Assembly (NCBI GenBank): GCA_027405735.1
Contig: JAPEHQ010000001.1
Location: 1,798,001-1,862,000, forward strand
Direction of reading: 5' to 3'
DNA from: Mucor racemosus
Lineage: Eukaryota > Mucoromycota > Mucoromycetes > Mucorales > Mucoraceae
Length of the DNA: 64,000 nt
Position 1 is the first letter of the stretch. The number at the start of each line of letters is the position of its first letter. Positions 21,732-33,120 of the stretch are shown piece after piece. A model generated the notes under the pieces. It made no database searches and was not told where the DNA came from. It worked only from the letters and a program-made list of their open reading frames with translations. The translations under genes were made by a program, and so were the position numbers.

Positions 21732-24587
21732 ATGAATCAAGATGGAAAGAAATTTGAAAGAAAAAGTGGGATGGTGCATTCATTTGGTATTCCAAATGGT
21801 GGCATTGTTGGTAGAGCAGTAACTGCAGCTGCTGCGAATATTAAAAGAAGATCTACTCAATTGTCTTCAGGGAGAACATCAAGGCATTATTCTGTATCTG
21901 TATTTTATTCTATGGCAACTGAACAAGATAATGAGATTGAGGATGAGCTTGCTAATGGTAAAGAGAAATCTCACGCATGAATTTATACAACGTATTGACA
22001 TTTATGTAGTACAGAAAACATTACGTGAATTAAAAAATAAAATTTCAACGCAATCGAAAAACAATTTCTTATTGGAAAAAGATGTGAGATTTCTAGATTC
22101 CAGAATAGCATTATTGATTCAAAATAGAATGGCATTAGATGAGGTATATGTTGTAGAGCAATGCTATAATATACTGCTAACTCTTGTTCATTAGCAAAAC
22201 GATTTCGCAACCCATTTGGAAGATCAAGATGGGATTTCTCTAGATCATTATCCTGATAATCGTAAAATTCAACAATACGGCAATTTGTTTTTCTTGCTTC
22301 AAAGTGAACCTCGCTATATCGCATCGCTCTGTAGATTAGTTAATATATCAGAAATTGATACTTTATTACAAACTCTCATGTTTACATTATACGGCAACCA
22401 GTATGAAAGCAGAGAAGAGAACTTATTGTTAACCATGTTTCAGGTAATTTAATAGTTAATTGCATCAAATGCCGTTTTAATTTTTTTTTTAGAATGTATT
22501 AGCCGCTCAATTTGAAGCAGCAACTGAATTTGGGTCGCTACTAAGAGCAAATACGCCTGTTTCTCGGATGTTGACAACGTATACAAGAAGAGGTCCAGGC
22601 CAATCTTATTTAAAATCTGTATTATCGAAAAGAATCAATGAATTAATTGACCAAAAAGACTTAAATCTTCAAATAAATCCATTAAAGGTTTATGATGAAT
22701 TGATTGCTGAAAAGAGTCAACAAGGTGCATTACCGCCAAATTTTGTAAAGAGTGTAACCCCTGAAATTGCTGCTGAAAACAGCGATGTCCAAGCTATTAT
22801 TAAACCGAGATTGGAGAAATTAATTGAAACCGCAAATGGTTTTTTATCAACCATCATTGAATCGCTAGAAAGTATTCCATACGGTATCCGTTGGATTTGT
22901 AAACAAATTAGATCTTTAACCAAAAGAAAATATCCACATGCAACAGAAAGTGCTATATCTTCTTTGATAGGTGGTTTTTTCTTTCTTCGTTTTATAAATC
23001 CTGCTATTGTCACTCCTCAAGCATACATGTTGATTGATTCATATCCTGGCCCAAACCCTAGAACTACATTGACTTTGATTGCAAAAATGTTGCAAAATCT
23101 AGCAAATAAACCAACATATGCAAAAGAATCTTACATGATACCTACCAACCCATTTGTTGAAACAAACAAGCAACGAATACAACATTTTCTCACTGACATT
23201 TGCGAAGTAAGTGATTTTTATGAATCATTGGAAATGGATCAATACATGGCACTTTCTCGCAAAGACATTTCTATCAATATTACTCCTAATGAAATGTTTA
23301 GTACACAAATGCTGCTAGATCAACATCTTCAAAAACTTGCTCCTGAACCAACACATAGGTTGCGTATTTTATTACAAGATCTAGGCACTGTACCCAAACA
23401 AGTACCTCGCAAATTGAATCGACCTATCCAATTACCTCTTTATAGTCGTTGGGAAACAACCCAGATGATGGGCGGACAACGGCAACAACAAGATGCAAAT
23501 ATACTCATCACTTCACCCGAAAACAGTATCACACAGAACGATATTATGTATATGGAAACTAAATCAATATTTGTACAAATTTTGAGATCATTACCACATA
23601 CTCAAAAATTGTGTACAGCTAACAATGCATCACTTGATTTAATACGAATTTCAGAAGCAGCAGGCACTGCGAAAGATGCACAATTGGTAAGCAAAGGTAT
23701 TAAAGTACACACCATGTTGGAGGAATTGGAAGAAGCTGGTATTGTAAGTCGCAACGATGATTATGAATTCTTGGTGCAGGAAATCAAACAAGAGTTAATT
23801 CATTTGGGTGATCTAAAAGATCGTGTAATATTGGAAATTATGTCTTTGGAGCAGGTTTTTAATACTATTCAAGATCATAATAATTACCTACAGAGTCAAC
23901 TTGAAACTTACAAGGCTTATTTACAAAATGTAAGAATGCAAAGCGCAGGCGGAACGAATGGTAGAAGTGGTGGTATTACTAGTCAAAGAATTATTACATC
24001 CGAAAATCATAATAATGCAACGACGGTCTTTTCAGCTCAAAATCAGCAACATCAACAACATCCATTCAGTGATACTACAAATACAACAATAAATGCTAAT
24101 CCTACAGCATCGACATTAGTTAAAAATAATAGTAATAAGAAAAAGTCTGCTGGGCCGTTCAAATTTACACATCAACAATTGGAAAAAGATGGCATCATTG
24201 TCGAATCTGAAGTACCAGAATATCGACGAGCCAATATTTTCTTAATGATACAATCACCTATCACTGGTACTTTTATTATATCTTTGCATTACAAAGGAAG
24301 AGAAAAGCCCATCTTGGAAATTGATTTGAAATTGGATGATCTTTTAGAAAAGGTATTTGATGTAATATATATATATATATATTGACCTAATTATTGAATA
24401 TGCATTTGTTTATAGCAAAAGGAACATACAAAATCTCTCGATCTCGAGTACGTAAAGTTGAGCGTAAGCAAAATTGTACAACTTTTGAATAAATCTTTCA
24501 AAGGGAAAAGCAGGTATGTAGACAAAATTAGAGGTTTTCCATTGATTAATTCTAAAACGTAATTATAGTAGACTGGGCTTTTTTTGA
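21732..24587 (+). CDS. Ras GTPase-activating protein (fungal Sar1/Gap1 type, RasGAP plus RasGAP_C)
   Basis: Six exons: 21732-21957, 22010-22143, 22195-22443, 22493-24352, 24416-24513 and 24569-24587, all in frame, 861 residues. The RasGAP domain contains [16 protein letters not shown] (arginine-finger region, R221) and the diagnostic FLRFINPA (367-374, in [17 protein letters not shown]). The C-terminal third has coiled coils ([33 protein letters not shown]), a Ser/Asn/Gln-rich linker, then [20 protein letters not shown] as in the RasGAP C-terminal domain of IQGAP-related proteins. The family speeds GTP hydrolysis by Ras and so limits cAMP/MAPK signalling at the plasma membrane. The final exon (ending RLGFF) is inferred from a GTATGT donor and a TTATAG acceptor; reading through would add a different short tail. 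Confidence 0.92.
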
Positions 24588-25910
24588 ATAACTACATAAA
24601 GATATTTATCTCTTTTTTATATATAATTATTTGCAACTATAGCCTTAATTAACTTTTTAAATAACCATCTAATAAATATATCTTTCTTAATTTTTAATAA
24701 TGATTTGCAATTTTCAAAAAATTTGACATTATATCCGTACCTGGTGTTGAGGATTTGAAAATGTAATGATTTTGATAAAGATTCTACAAAGAAATACATG
24801 CGAATGAACGAATAAATATATATATATATATAATTTAAAAAGTATTTACTAAATTTTTCGTTGAATAGTAAATGTAAAAACGCCAGAAAATATAAAGAAG
24901 CGTGAAAGAATCCTTCATAAGGTATATACGATCAATGCACAAGCTTTATATCATGTAGATACTCAAAAACAAGGCCGAATAAAGTAGAGTTAACGGCGCT
25001 AGGATGAATTTTTGCATCCATTCTATTAATAATGGTTTGTAAAATGCTCAAGCAAGAACGTTTTTGAAATTTGACAGCAAAACAAGTATAATTTTTTGTC
25101 GCTGAGGTTTACATTTAGGCCGATAATTTATCTTGAAAATTTGTTTTATCATTTACTCCAACAGAAGCTTAAATTTTTGTAAATAATGCTATCTACTATC
25201 CGTTTGAACATTAATTGCTGACCATCTATAAAGCAGCACCTTCAAAAAAACAAAGGGTTATAATTTTCTAGTATTTCTTTGATAATGTTTTTTTACTGCT
25301 GTTGGAACTAGAATTAGTATCTACGATCCGATATTTTCTTGAAAAAATAGATATGAAATGCATTATATAATACATTTGATTATGTATAAAAAGGGTGTTT
25401 ACTTGTTAGTTTCAATAGTTCTCATTGCCATATATGCTGGTTCTGGCTGATGTAGCGCTATTTTTAATTTGAAATAGTCCGCTAAGGTACAAAACCTACT
25501 CGAAAAACATTTGTGTTTATCTCTATAATCTAACCAGCAAATAATTAATAGATGCTGAAAACTTAATTCGTCCTGGATACTATTATATTTGTTGTATATA
25601 TTTTAAAACTTTCAACCAATCTGGATTAGCATTCATTGATTATGAGCATATTTTTATATAGTTGCTTTATTTTTTTGCAAGCAGAGGAAAAGACTTTTTT
25701 TTTATAAAGACGTACTAAAATCCTTCAAAAACAACTTTTAGCTAATGATATCATGATATGTAATTCATATATCTACTGCACATTAAGTGCAACTTTAAAA
25801 TCTAATTTCAATCCATTATTTGGTTTTATAAAAATTTTCAAAGAATATCTGAAACAACCCATACAAAATAGTAGTTAAAAAAAAAAGGTACACGTTTTCA
25901 TTCCCTCATT

Positions 25911-25953
25911 TTCACAGAAACTCGTAGAGACTAAAACTCTACGATTCTGTGAA
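25911..25953. repeat. Strong stem-loop (15-17 bp stem, 7-nt loop)
   Basis: TTCACAGAA plus TCGTAGAG (with a 2-nt bulge) at 25911-25929 pairs with CTCTACGATTCTGTGAA at 25937-25953 around the loop ACTAAAA. No gene is nearby, so its role is unknown; it may be the core of a small foldback element. Confidence 0.6.
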
Positions 25954-26439
25954 TAAACATTATGTACACCTACCATTAAAGTGGGAGCTCATTTGTATCC
26001 ATATTCGGTGAGAACTGGTGTGAAATGTCAAAAGGCTCTATATAAATAATATTGCCAGAATATTACACTCTTATTAACAATACATCCTTTAGATGTATTT
26101 ATACACATTAATTATAATTAATACTAGGGTTTTACTTTCTAAGAATATGATGTAAATCAATGATCTGCATTGATTATTTACTGTAACACTAATTATAGAC
26201 TGAGACCTTGGATGTGAGACCTTGGATGTGAGACCTATGATGAGTATTGACATAACACCAATATTAAGTCTAATTACGTCAAATATTCAAAGACAATACA
26301 TCTTCTCTCTATAAACCATTGATATCTGTCCAAAAATAAAAGAATTAACACCAGTATATATGTGCACTGGCCACTAGCCTAATATTGACCGAAATTGACC
26401 TAAAATCAATTGTAAAAATTATATATTTAAATTGAGGTG

Positions 26440-27535
26440 TTAACTTTTTGTATTCACAAAATAGATCCAACTGAAGGCTACTCTGTATTTTTTGTCTCAG
26501 CAAAAAATATTGACTTTTCGTCGAGATAATCAAAATAATAGTTCATATTACAGCTTAAACTATGGTACCTGAGTTCTAAAATCGATTTATTATTAATTAT
26601 TATTAAATCGATCAAAAAAGTATTCAAAAAACAAAATTGTTTGAGTACTCATAAACTGCAAATTAAGTCAACCTAGCGTATTAAATGGTTTTTGTACAGC
26701 TTTGGATTCTGCATCCATCTAAATAAAATTCAGATAGATGTTTCATAGTAAATTTTGCGTAAAATTCAATTGAAATTTTGGAAATTTTTTGAAGATATAG
26801 GACACTTTTTTTAAATTTATTTTAAATTTAAATAATGGAGATAATGCACAACACATTTATCTGTCGATCGAGCTATTTTTAAGCCTTCTAGCTACATTTT
26901 CTGTAGAGAAAACGAGATTTTTGTCCAAATTTTTTTGAAATTCAGAATTTGGGATGAGGGTATATAAGGGAAAAATTGAAGCTAGAAACGAAAGCATCTT
27001 TTTGTACATATTTTTGAGGATATCTCCACGAAAAATTAATATTTTAAAAAAAGCTAAATTGGATCTGAGAGAGCTCAATGAGATTGATGACATGAATGTA
27101 AAAAAAAATGCTGCTCGATATAAGAGATATCTTGAAATCTATCGCAAAAATGCCAAAAAAATGAAAAAAAAATAAAAGTACACCAAATTTTTTTATACTG
27201 AAATATGTTATAGAGTGCTTTAAAACAAGTAAGTTTTATTATTAGAAAGTGTTAGTATAGCTTAATTTTTTGTAGAGATATGAAGCCTGGAAGTTTTCAA
27301 TTTTTAACAGTGAAATACGCGTAAAAATCTGAAACATTAGCACTGAAAAAATTAATATCAACTGCAAAAAATGGGATATTTTTGGATATTTGTTTTTGGA
27401 TTAAAGTTGATCATTTCAGGTACATTGGCATATAATTTTTTCTTGGTGTTATTTAGTGAAAAAAAAAGTTGAGCAGGGACGAAAAGCGAGACCCAGTTTT
27501 CAAGGAAAAAGCAGTGAATTATACGTGTTTTTATG
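26440..27535 (-). repeat. Dispersed 1.1-kb repeat, copy 2
   Basis: The reverse complement of this interval matches about 693-1795 closely, for example across the poly-T/CACTAAATAACACC block, the CTTCCAGGCTTCATATCTCT block and the GAGATATCCTCAAAAATRTGTAC block. Both copies end near TTAACAC-YTCAAT. A third, more decayed copy lies at about 62,835-63,600. No long TIR or LTR is apparent. On the strand antisense to copy 1 there is a frame conserved in copies 1 and 2 (LDLRELNEIDDMNVKKNAA) that may be a relic ORF. Confidence 0.75.
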
Positions 27536-28019
27536 TCTTTGTGCGATGTAAAATAAATTTAGGAATAGGTAGCATAATATGATCAATAGTTCATATCTGT
27601 TCAGTAGTGTCTAAGGTATATCCTAAAAATATTAGTATGAGCTTAGTTGTAGAAAAGAGAGCATGCTCCGATTTAGAAGATTGAAAACTATGAAAATTTA
27701 ATTTTTTTAAATTTTTAAATTTTGCTCGACTAGATACATACAAAGAAAATAGAACTCATTTTAATATATGAAGTGTAACCTTTTCTAAATATATCAGACC
27801 GTTAATGAAGTTTGTCAACTACAAAGTGTAATTTTAGTGAAACTAAATGGAATTTTGTAAAGTGAATATATTATTTTTTTTTATTGGTTAATTCATCAAT
27901 GAATTGGAAAGAAAAGCAACTAATGGCTGTGGAGTGTAATTGTTTAGCTTCTAGCTTCTACAATAAAAAAATAAAAATAAAACTATTTTTTATTATTAGA
28001 TGTTCCTAAATAAAAAAAA

Positions 28020-28120
28020 TCCAATGACAAATGCTTGATCTCAGTACATCGTAGCAATAAAGGCTACTCTAGTACTTGCAATACCCTGTCCATTTCAAGT
28101 CGTCTGCGTGCGATTTATTA
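28020..28120 (-). pseudogene. Decayed 3'-end fragment of large-subunit (28S/25S) rRNA
   Basis: Read on the minus strand this stretch resembles the end of fungal 25S/28S rRNA: CAGACGACTTG, then GGGTATTGCAAG, TAGAGTAGCCTT, CTACGAT-x-x-x-CTGAGAT and AAGCATTTGT, in the correct order and spacing. About one base in six differs from what I recall of the conserved sequence, so it is a non-functional relic. An 11-base match (ATGCCGCGAAG on the minus strand at about 28,295-28,310) suggests it may extend further 5'. No other rRNA gene is in the window. Confidence 0.65.
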
Positions 28121-28751
28121 TTCTGATGTCTTATAGCAAGCTGATCTAGCAACTCTTCCTTTACCAAGCCTAACTCACAAATGAAGGCTTTGAGACTGAA
28201 GCTTTATTAGCATTTATCTCTTTTATATTTGATTTATGGGATTAAGCACCTGTATAAGTTCAACTTGCCAAAGCGCCTTGGGATCGAATATATTCAGTCT
28301 TCGCGGCATATTGCGACCTCGTTTGAAACTCTACTGCTTAAACATTGATATTAAGCAGCATATGCCCAATAATCCTAGGATTGTAAGATAATTTCGATGA
28401 TATATGCTTTGTTTCTTTAGCTCCAGATATCGGAAGTTTGCCAGAATTTCATGCAATTTATAAAGCGAAAATATCTGAAAATTCAGGGACGTCAAAGGTT
28501 CAAAGATTTTTCCTCTTTATCCAAGTTATTACTGAAGTTTCCATTAATTATATTATAGTATCCAACATGTTCAAAATTGTGCAATACTTTTTGTGCTGCG
28601 AAAAATGCGTACTTTTTGGGTGATTTGTGCGATTTCTTGTTTTCAAAACCCTGCACGCAACATTCCGAAAACAACGGTTGCACAACTAAAACCTCTAGAT
28701 TGAAGCGTAATTTATTTCCTTTTTTCATTTATTTATTACTTTTTTGCATAC

Positions 28752-30059
28752 ATGGATAACTTTCAATATGATAAGCTATTGCCAATAGTGTCAAGTATAC
28801 TTGGTTGGGTAAATAGCTTCTTACAAGTATGATTGTTATTCTTAAATGTAATTGACTATTATATAAAATAGTGCTATTTTTTGGCCTGGTCTTTTAGTTT
28901 TTACCCTCAGGTCATATTGAACTGGCAGAGAAAGAGGTTTTTGTTTGCATAAAATGATTTATATTGTTTATAACTAATGTCGGTATCATAGTGTTCAAGG
29001 ATTATCAATGGATTTTTTGTATTATAACGTACTTGGGTTCTTTTGTTACTGGGTAATTATAAATTCATTTATCATTTATACTTAATCTTGACCATTTTTT
29101 AGGTATTTAACATGTCCTTCTTCTTCAGTAAAGAAATACAAGATGAATGTAATTTAGCAAAGTCAACAAGCAGTTACTGTTTTATTGAAATTTCAAATAG
29201 ATAAGGAGAGAAATCAATCAAAAGAGAATCTTGTTCGCTTTAATGATGTCATGTTTGCTAGCCATGCACTCTTTATATCAGTATTCACATTATTTCAGAC
29301 ATTCTATTACAAAGTAAGTGTTATATACATTTAAAATGGTCGAAGCTGATGATTTCTACGAAAAAATAGAGGGACAGCACACAAAAAATATCTAAAATTG
29401 CGAATTATTTCATCATTGCATCCTTGGTTGGTGCAATCATAATGACATTCACAATACTTTACAACTATGCAATGTGGATCGATTTATTGTATTATTTAAG
29501 TTATATTAAATTGACAATTAGTTTAATCAAATACATGCCTCAAGTTTGGATTAATTTCAAGCGTAAATCAACAATTGGATGGAGTATACACAACATTTTA
29601 TTAGTCAGTTTTTTGGGCTTGATTTATAGTGGCATTATTATTAACCACTCAATATGAATAGGACTGCACAGGTGGCGTATTGTCCATTACACAATTACTG
29701 TTAGATGCTTCATTAAGCGGTGATTGGAGTGGCGTAACTGGAGTAAGTTGTATATTTCATGATTTGGCTCAGATATTTGATAATTAACATGATATATTTT
29801 TATGTGTAGAACCCAGTAAAACTGTATGTTATGGTCTCATAAAATGCTGTTGATTCCTACTAACATTTTCTGTAAAAAAAAATACAGTGGTTTAGGTCTA
29901 CAATCAATTGCATTCGATATAATTTTCATAGTGCAGCATTACATCCTTTACAGAGATCCTAAGGATAGAAACTTGAATACTGTCGATGAGGAGAGAAGAC
30001 GACTAATTATTGAAGGCCGTATGCCTCGAGTTGATGAAGAAGAAGATGAATATTTATAA
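28752..30059 (+). CDS. CTNS: Cystinosin family PQ-loop transporter (lysosomal/vacuolar cystine exporter)
   Basis: Nine exons: 28752-28808, 28872-28936, 28992-29052, 29103-29148, 29201-29313, 29370-29603, 29662-29742, 29810-29823 and 29888-30059, all GT-AG and in frame, 280 residues. Family motifs appear only after splicing: ILGWCYFLAWSFSFYPQVIL (first PQ loop), RKSVQGLSMDF, VRFNDVMFASHALF, YIKLTISLIKYMPQVWINFK (second PQ loop), KSTIGWSIHNILLDCTGGVL, GNPVKLGLG and SIAFDIIFIVQHYILYR. Seven membrane segments fit. Cystinosins export cystine from lysosomes or vacuoles with protons. The protein lacks the long glycosylated N-terminus of the animal form, like yeast Ers1. Exon 8 is only 14 nt. The tail is charged and ends with an acidic cluster. 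Confidence 0.93.
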
Positions 30060-30210
30060 AATTAACGACAATTTTGGGATAGGGCTTAGAGTTAGGGTTA
30101 GGATTTAGATTAAGGTTTTTGGTGACACTTGAAATATCCCCAAATATAAGACACCCCTCTTCCTTTCTTTTTTCCTAAATAAACATTTCTTTCATTTTTT
30201 ATACAAAAAA
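30060..30210. repeat. Short interstitial telomere-like repeat (about 30,080-30,118)
   Basis: In the 150-bp gap between two genes, the sequence GCTTAGAGTTAGGGTTAGG, followed by ATTTAGATTAAGG, is built from TTAGGG-like hexamers, the telomere unit of most filamentous fungi. There are two perfect units plus degenerate ones. It lies in the cystinosin 3' flank. Confidence 0.6.
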
Positions 30211-31329
30211 ATGTCTTTATTTCAAGACTTCAAATGTTGGATAACATTATGGGTATTAAAATTTGCGTTTTCTTTCCCAAAATCTGACTATCCTCGTAAA
30301 GCTATTCATTATTTACAAATGTTCTTGTATCGATCACGTTCAGACTGGATACATAAAGAAGAATCTCGTGGTTATTGGATAGCAGAAGATTTAAAGCGAA
30401 ATGCAAAGAGAGAAGCTATGACTGATAGAATTTCAGAAGCAAATGTTATCATTTTATGGATTCCCGGTAAATATTATTTCGTGCTATCAAAATGCAATAC
30501 CTTTATTCAATTATATCATGGCTTTTAGGTGGCGGATTCCGTTTTGATTTAGGAAAACTTTATACACCCACTTTTGCAACTTGGATCCGCGCATTAGAAG
30601 CCGATAAAAACATCAAAAGCATGGTGTTTGTTGCAGATTATAGTAAGTTAGATACCAAAAGTTAATTGTATTGCAGAAAAAGTATTCAAATATGATATAG
30701 AGCACGGACCTGAAAACTTATTTCCTGCCGCTGTCAATCAAGTAGCAGAAACTTACAACTGGTTAGTCAACACATTAAACATCGATCCCAAGAAGATTAT
30801 CATTGGAGCTGATGATGCCGGTGCTGCCATTGCATTAGATACCTTATTTATTAAAATATCTTCACAACAAAGACCTGCAGGCATGATTTGTGCGTCTCCA
30901 TATACAGGATTAGAGGCTGGTGGTGAATCATGGAGAACAAATTTAGGTCAAGATATTATTAATGAAAATTCAGTAAATCGAATGGAATATGCTTATTTGG
31001 GTCCGGAAAAGAACGACTCTGATGATGAATCAGATGATGGAAAACCTGAATTGAGTCCTTTTGTATATTTGAGAGGAGATATTCAATTGGGATCATTTTT
31101 ACCATCTCGCATGCTCTTCTTTTTAGGTGGTAAAGAAGTCTTATTAGACGATGGTGGTCTTTTAGCTTCTAGAGCAAGAAGCTCGGGTATTCAAGTTGTT
31201 GTTGTGCAGGAGCCTTCAGGTCTTCATCTATGGTCCATGTTACCCGACATTTTCATCAAAGACCCATCCGTGAAGCAGTATATGCTTGACAGGTTTGTCG
31301 AATTTGTTGCAGGTACTATCAGGAATTGA
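30211..31329 (+). CDS. Alpha/beta hydrolase (HSL/steryl-deacetylase-like) with degenerate active site
   Basis: Exons 30211-30466, 30529-30642 and 30677-31329, 340 residues. The order of features fits the alpha/beta-hydrolase_3 (HSL, Say1-like) family: an N-terminal amphipathic region, an oxyanion-type PGGGF (85-89, normally HGGGF), a beta strand and helix at the nucleophile elbow (KKIIIGADDAGAAIA, about 162-176), ASPYTGLEAGGESW, a GGKEVLLDDG strand near the acid position, and a late GLHLWSML with the usual His. The histidine of HGGG is missing, and the nucleophilic serine of GDSAG is replaced by Asp (D170). This is seen directly and predicts a catalytically dead or altered protein. A Ser/Asp-rich insertion (about 220-235) is unusual. 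There is no signal peptide. It lies in tandem with cystinosin and the PPR gene. Confidence 0.8.
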
Positions 31330-31456
31330 GTAAAGAGCGTCACATTTGTGCATTGTATTTAATAAAAATGAAATATTGCAATCCTTCATCCTTGTTGAAT
31401 TACACATTTGTTATCAATCACACTCATTATATAGCATTGCCTCGATAAATCATAAC

Positions 31457-32833
31457 ATGTTTCGATCAAATTTTATAAAACTATCAAGCTCAATGGCTCG
31501 TCAATCGAGAAATCCTTCATACCTTCACTTGCCCAGGGTCATCCCTGCATATTCCACAGTGTTATTCCGGGAAGCATCTACTAATAACTTCACTAAAGAT
31601 AAAAAGAAGCCCAACCAGACTAGTGAACCTGATTCAAATCAATCTACAGGTCGTCGATATGTAGAAGTAGACTCACCATTTGCCAAAGCCAATAGATATA
31701 CATATGCCATGCCAGATGATCCTTATGTAGCTTCCGAAAAAGTAGCAAAAATCTTGGAGATTGGTACTGTAGATGACGCTGCAGACTATATTAGAGCGCT
31801 ACCAATTTACTTGCAATCACCCATTGTATGGAATCAACTCATTGGTTATTGTGCAAAATATGGTAGAGCGAATTATGCCGAGCAATATTTCTCGCAGGTA
31901 AGTTTAAAGAATTTTTTTCTCGATAAAAATTTGATAATTTACTCATTTTTCTTTTAGATGAGAAAGCGTGGTCTCGAGCCAAATGAACGTACATTCACTC
32001 ACATGTTGGTAGCTTATGGTAAAAGCTCATCACCTCAATCGATTCAATATGCGGAAGCATGGCTCAAAAAGATGAAGGATTTCGATTTTAAACCAGCGCC
32101 GATCCATCTCAACAATTTGATGCGAGTCTATAATCATGCAGGACGTCCGGAAAAGACAATGGAATTGCTGAAGCAATTATCCACTAGTGGTGAAATTTCA
32201 CCTGATGCAGTTACTTATACCATTGCGCTTCAAGCGTGCCCACAATTACCTTCTTACGATAAAGCTCGTGAGGTTCGACACATTTGGCGGGATATTCTCA
32301 ATCGTATTGACAAGAATCAGCCACGCCAATCTCCTTCTTTGTTATCACAAAAAGCAGCTAATATTATTTGGAAAGAAGATGCAATTCGTCACAATAAAAC
32401 AAGAGATGCTGAATTGGAATTAGATGATTCTTTGGTCGTAGCTCTGTTGAGTGCTGTAACACGAACTGCAGCTACTGAAAGAGATGTATTAACTGGAATT
32501 GAAGTTATTGAGAGACTTTATTCTTTATGTCCACCACAAGCTGCTGAATTTATGAAGAAAAATGGTATTTCAAATGAAGATCGTCAACCTGGTTTTGGAT
32601 TTCAACCCTCTGTCAAAGTATTAGACGCAATCTTACGTTTTTCAGGTGGTTTAAGAGAATATAAATTAGGAAAGGAATACTTTGATCTGGCGTTACAACA
32701 GTTCCCCCGATTGGAACCCGACCAGTATGTGAAAGATGCCCATGCTTGGATCGAAAAGCAATTAAAAAGAGAAAGCAATTTTGAAAAGAAACGTTACAAC
32801 AGAAAACCTCAACAATCTTATAGAAAATCATAA
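31457..32833 (+). CDS. Mitochondrial pentatricopeptide-repeat (PPR-like) protein
   Basis: Two exons, 31457-31897 and 31958-32833 (GTAAGT...TTTTAG, phase 0), 438 residues. The start at 31457 (MFRSNFIKLSSSMARQSR) gives a basic, Ser-rich presequence without acidic residues, fitting mitochondrial import; the frame upstream to 31346 is taken as 5' UTR. Repeats read like PPR helix pairs: IVWNQLIGYCAKYGRANYAE, RGLEPNERTFTHMLVAYGKS, PIHLNNLMRVYNHAGRPEKT and PDAVTYTIALQACPQLPSYD. PPR proteins bind organellar RNA sequence-specifically and guide its processing or translation. The C-terminal tail is basic. The target RNA is unknown. It could also be classed as a general TPR-like organellar factor. Confidence 0.82.
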
Positions 32834-33120
32834 AAAAATAGAAAAGCTTTCCTCCTCTGTACATTACATAACCTTTTGTGAATACACATACACATCTTTT
32901 TTGTGAAAATAAACTACACCATATGATCCAATAAACCAAGTTAGTTTTGTATTACAAAATGTAAAGAGAGACAAAAGTGTGTTTGTTAGTGTTACAAGAT
33001 TTTTATTGATTATAAAATTAAATATATAGTGGGTGGCAAGGAGATAACCAAAATTGGGTTATTTGATACATGATATTTAACAATTTGTAAGCATATATGA
33101 TTTAACGTTTATTAACAGCT

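Larger units (their letters stand above)
24588..28751. repeat. Gene-free spacer with repeats: 1.1-kb repeat copy 2 and LSU rRNA relic
   Basis: 4.2 kb without a supported gene. Contents: (TA)n runs near 24,815-24,832; a strong hairpin at 25911-25953; an LTR-like repeat segment at about 25,975-26,300 shared with about 39,060-39,310 and 52,660-53,020, including a tandem GAGACCTTGGATGT repeat at about 26,199-26,226; the reverse-complement copy of the 1.1-kb dispersed repeat at about 26,440-27,535; and a decayed LSU rRNA fragment at about 28,020-28,120. ORFs inside it are AT-rich and unconserved, apart from 26954-27175, which is part of the repeat. Confidence 0.7.

Noticed and set aside
24617..24799. 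Minus-strand ORF next to the RasGAP 3' end
   Set aside because: AT-rich chance ORF with no motif; it lies in the 3' flank with (TA)n repeats.
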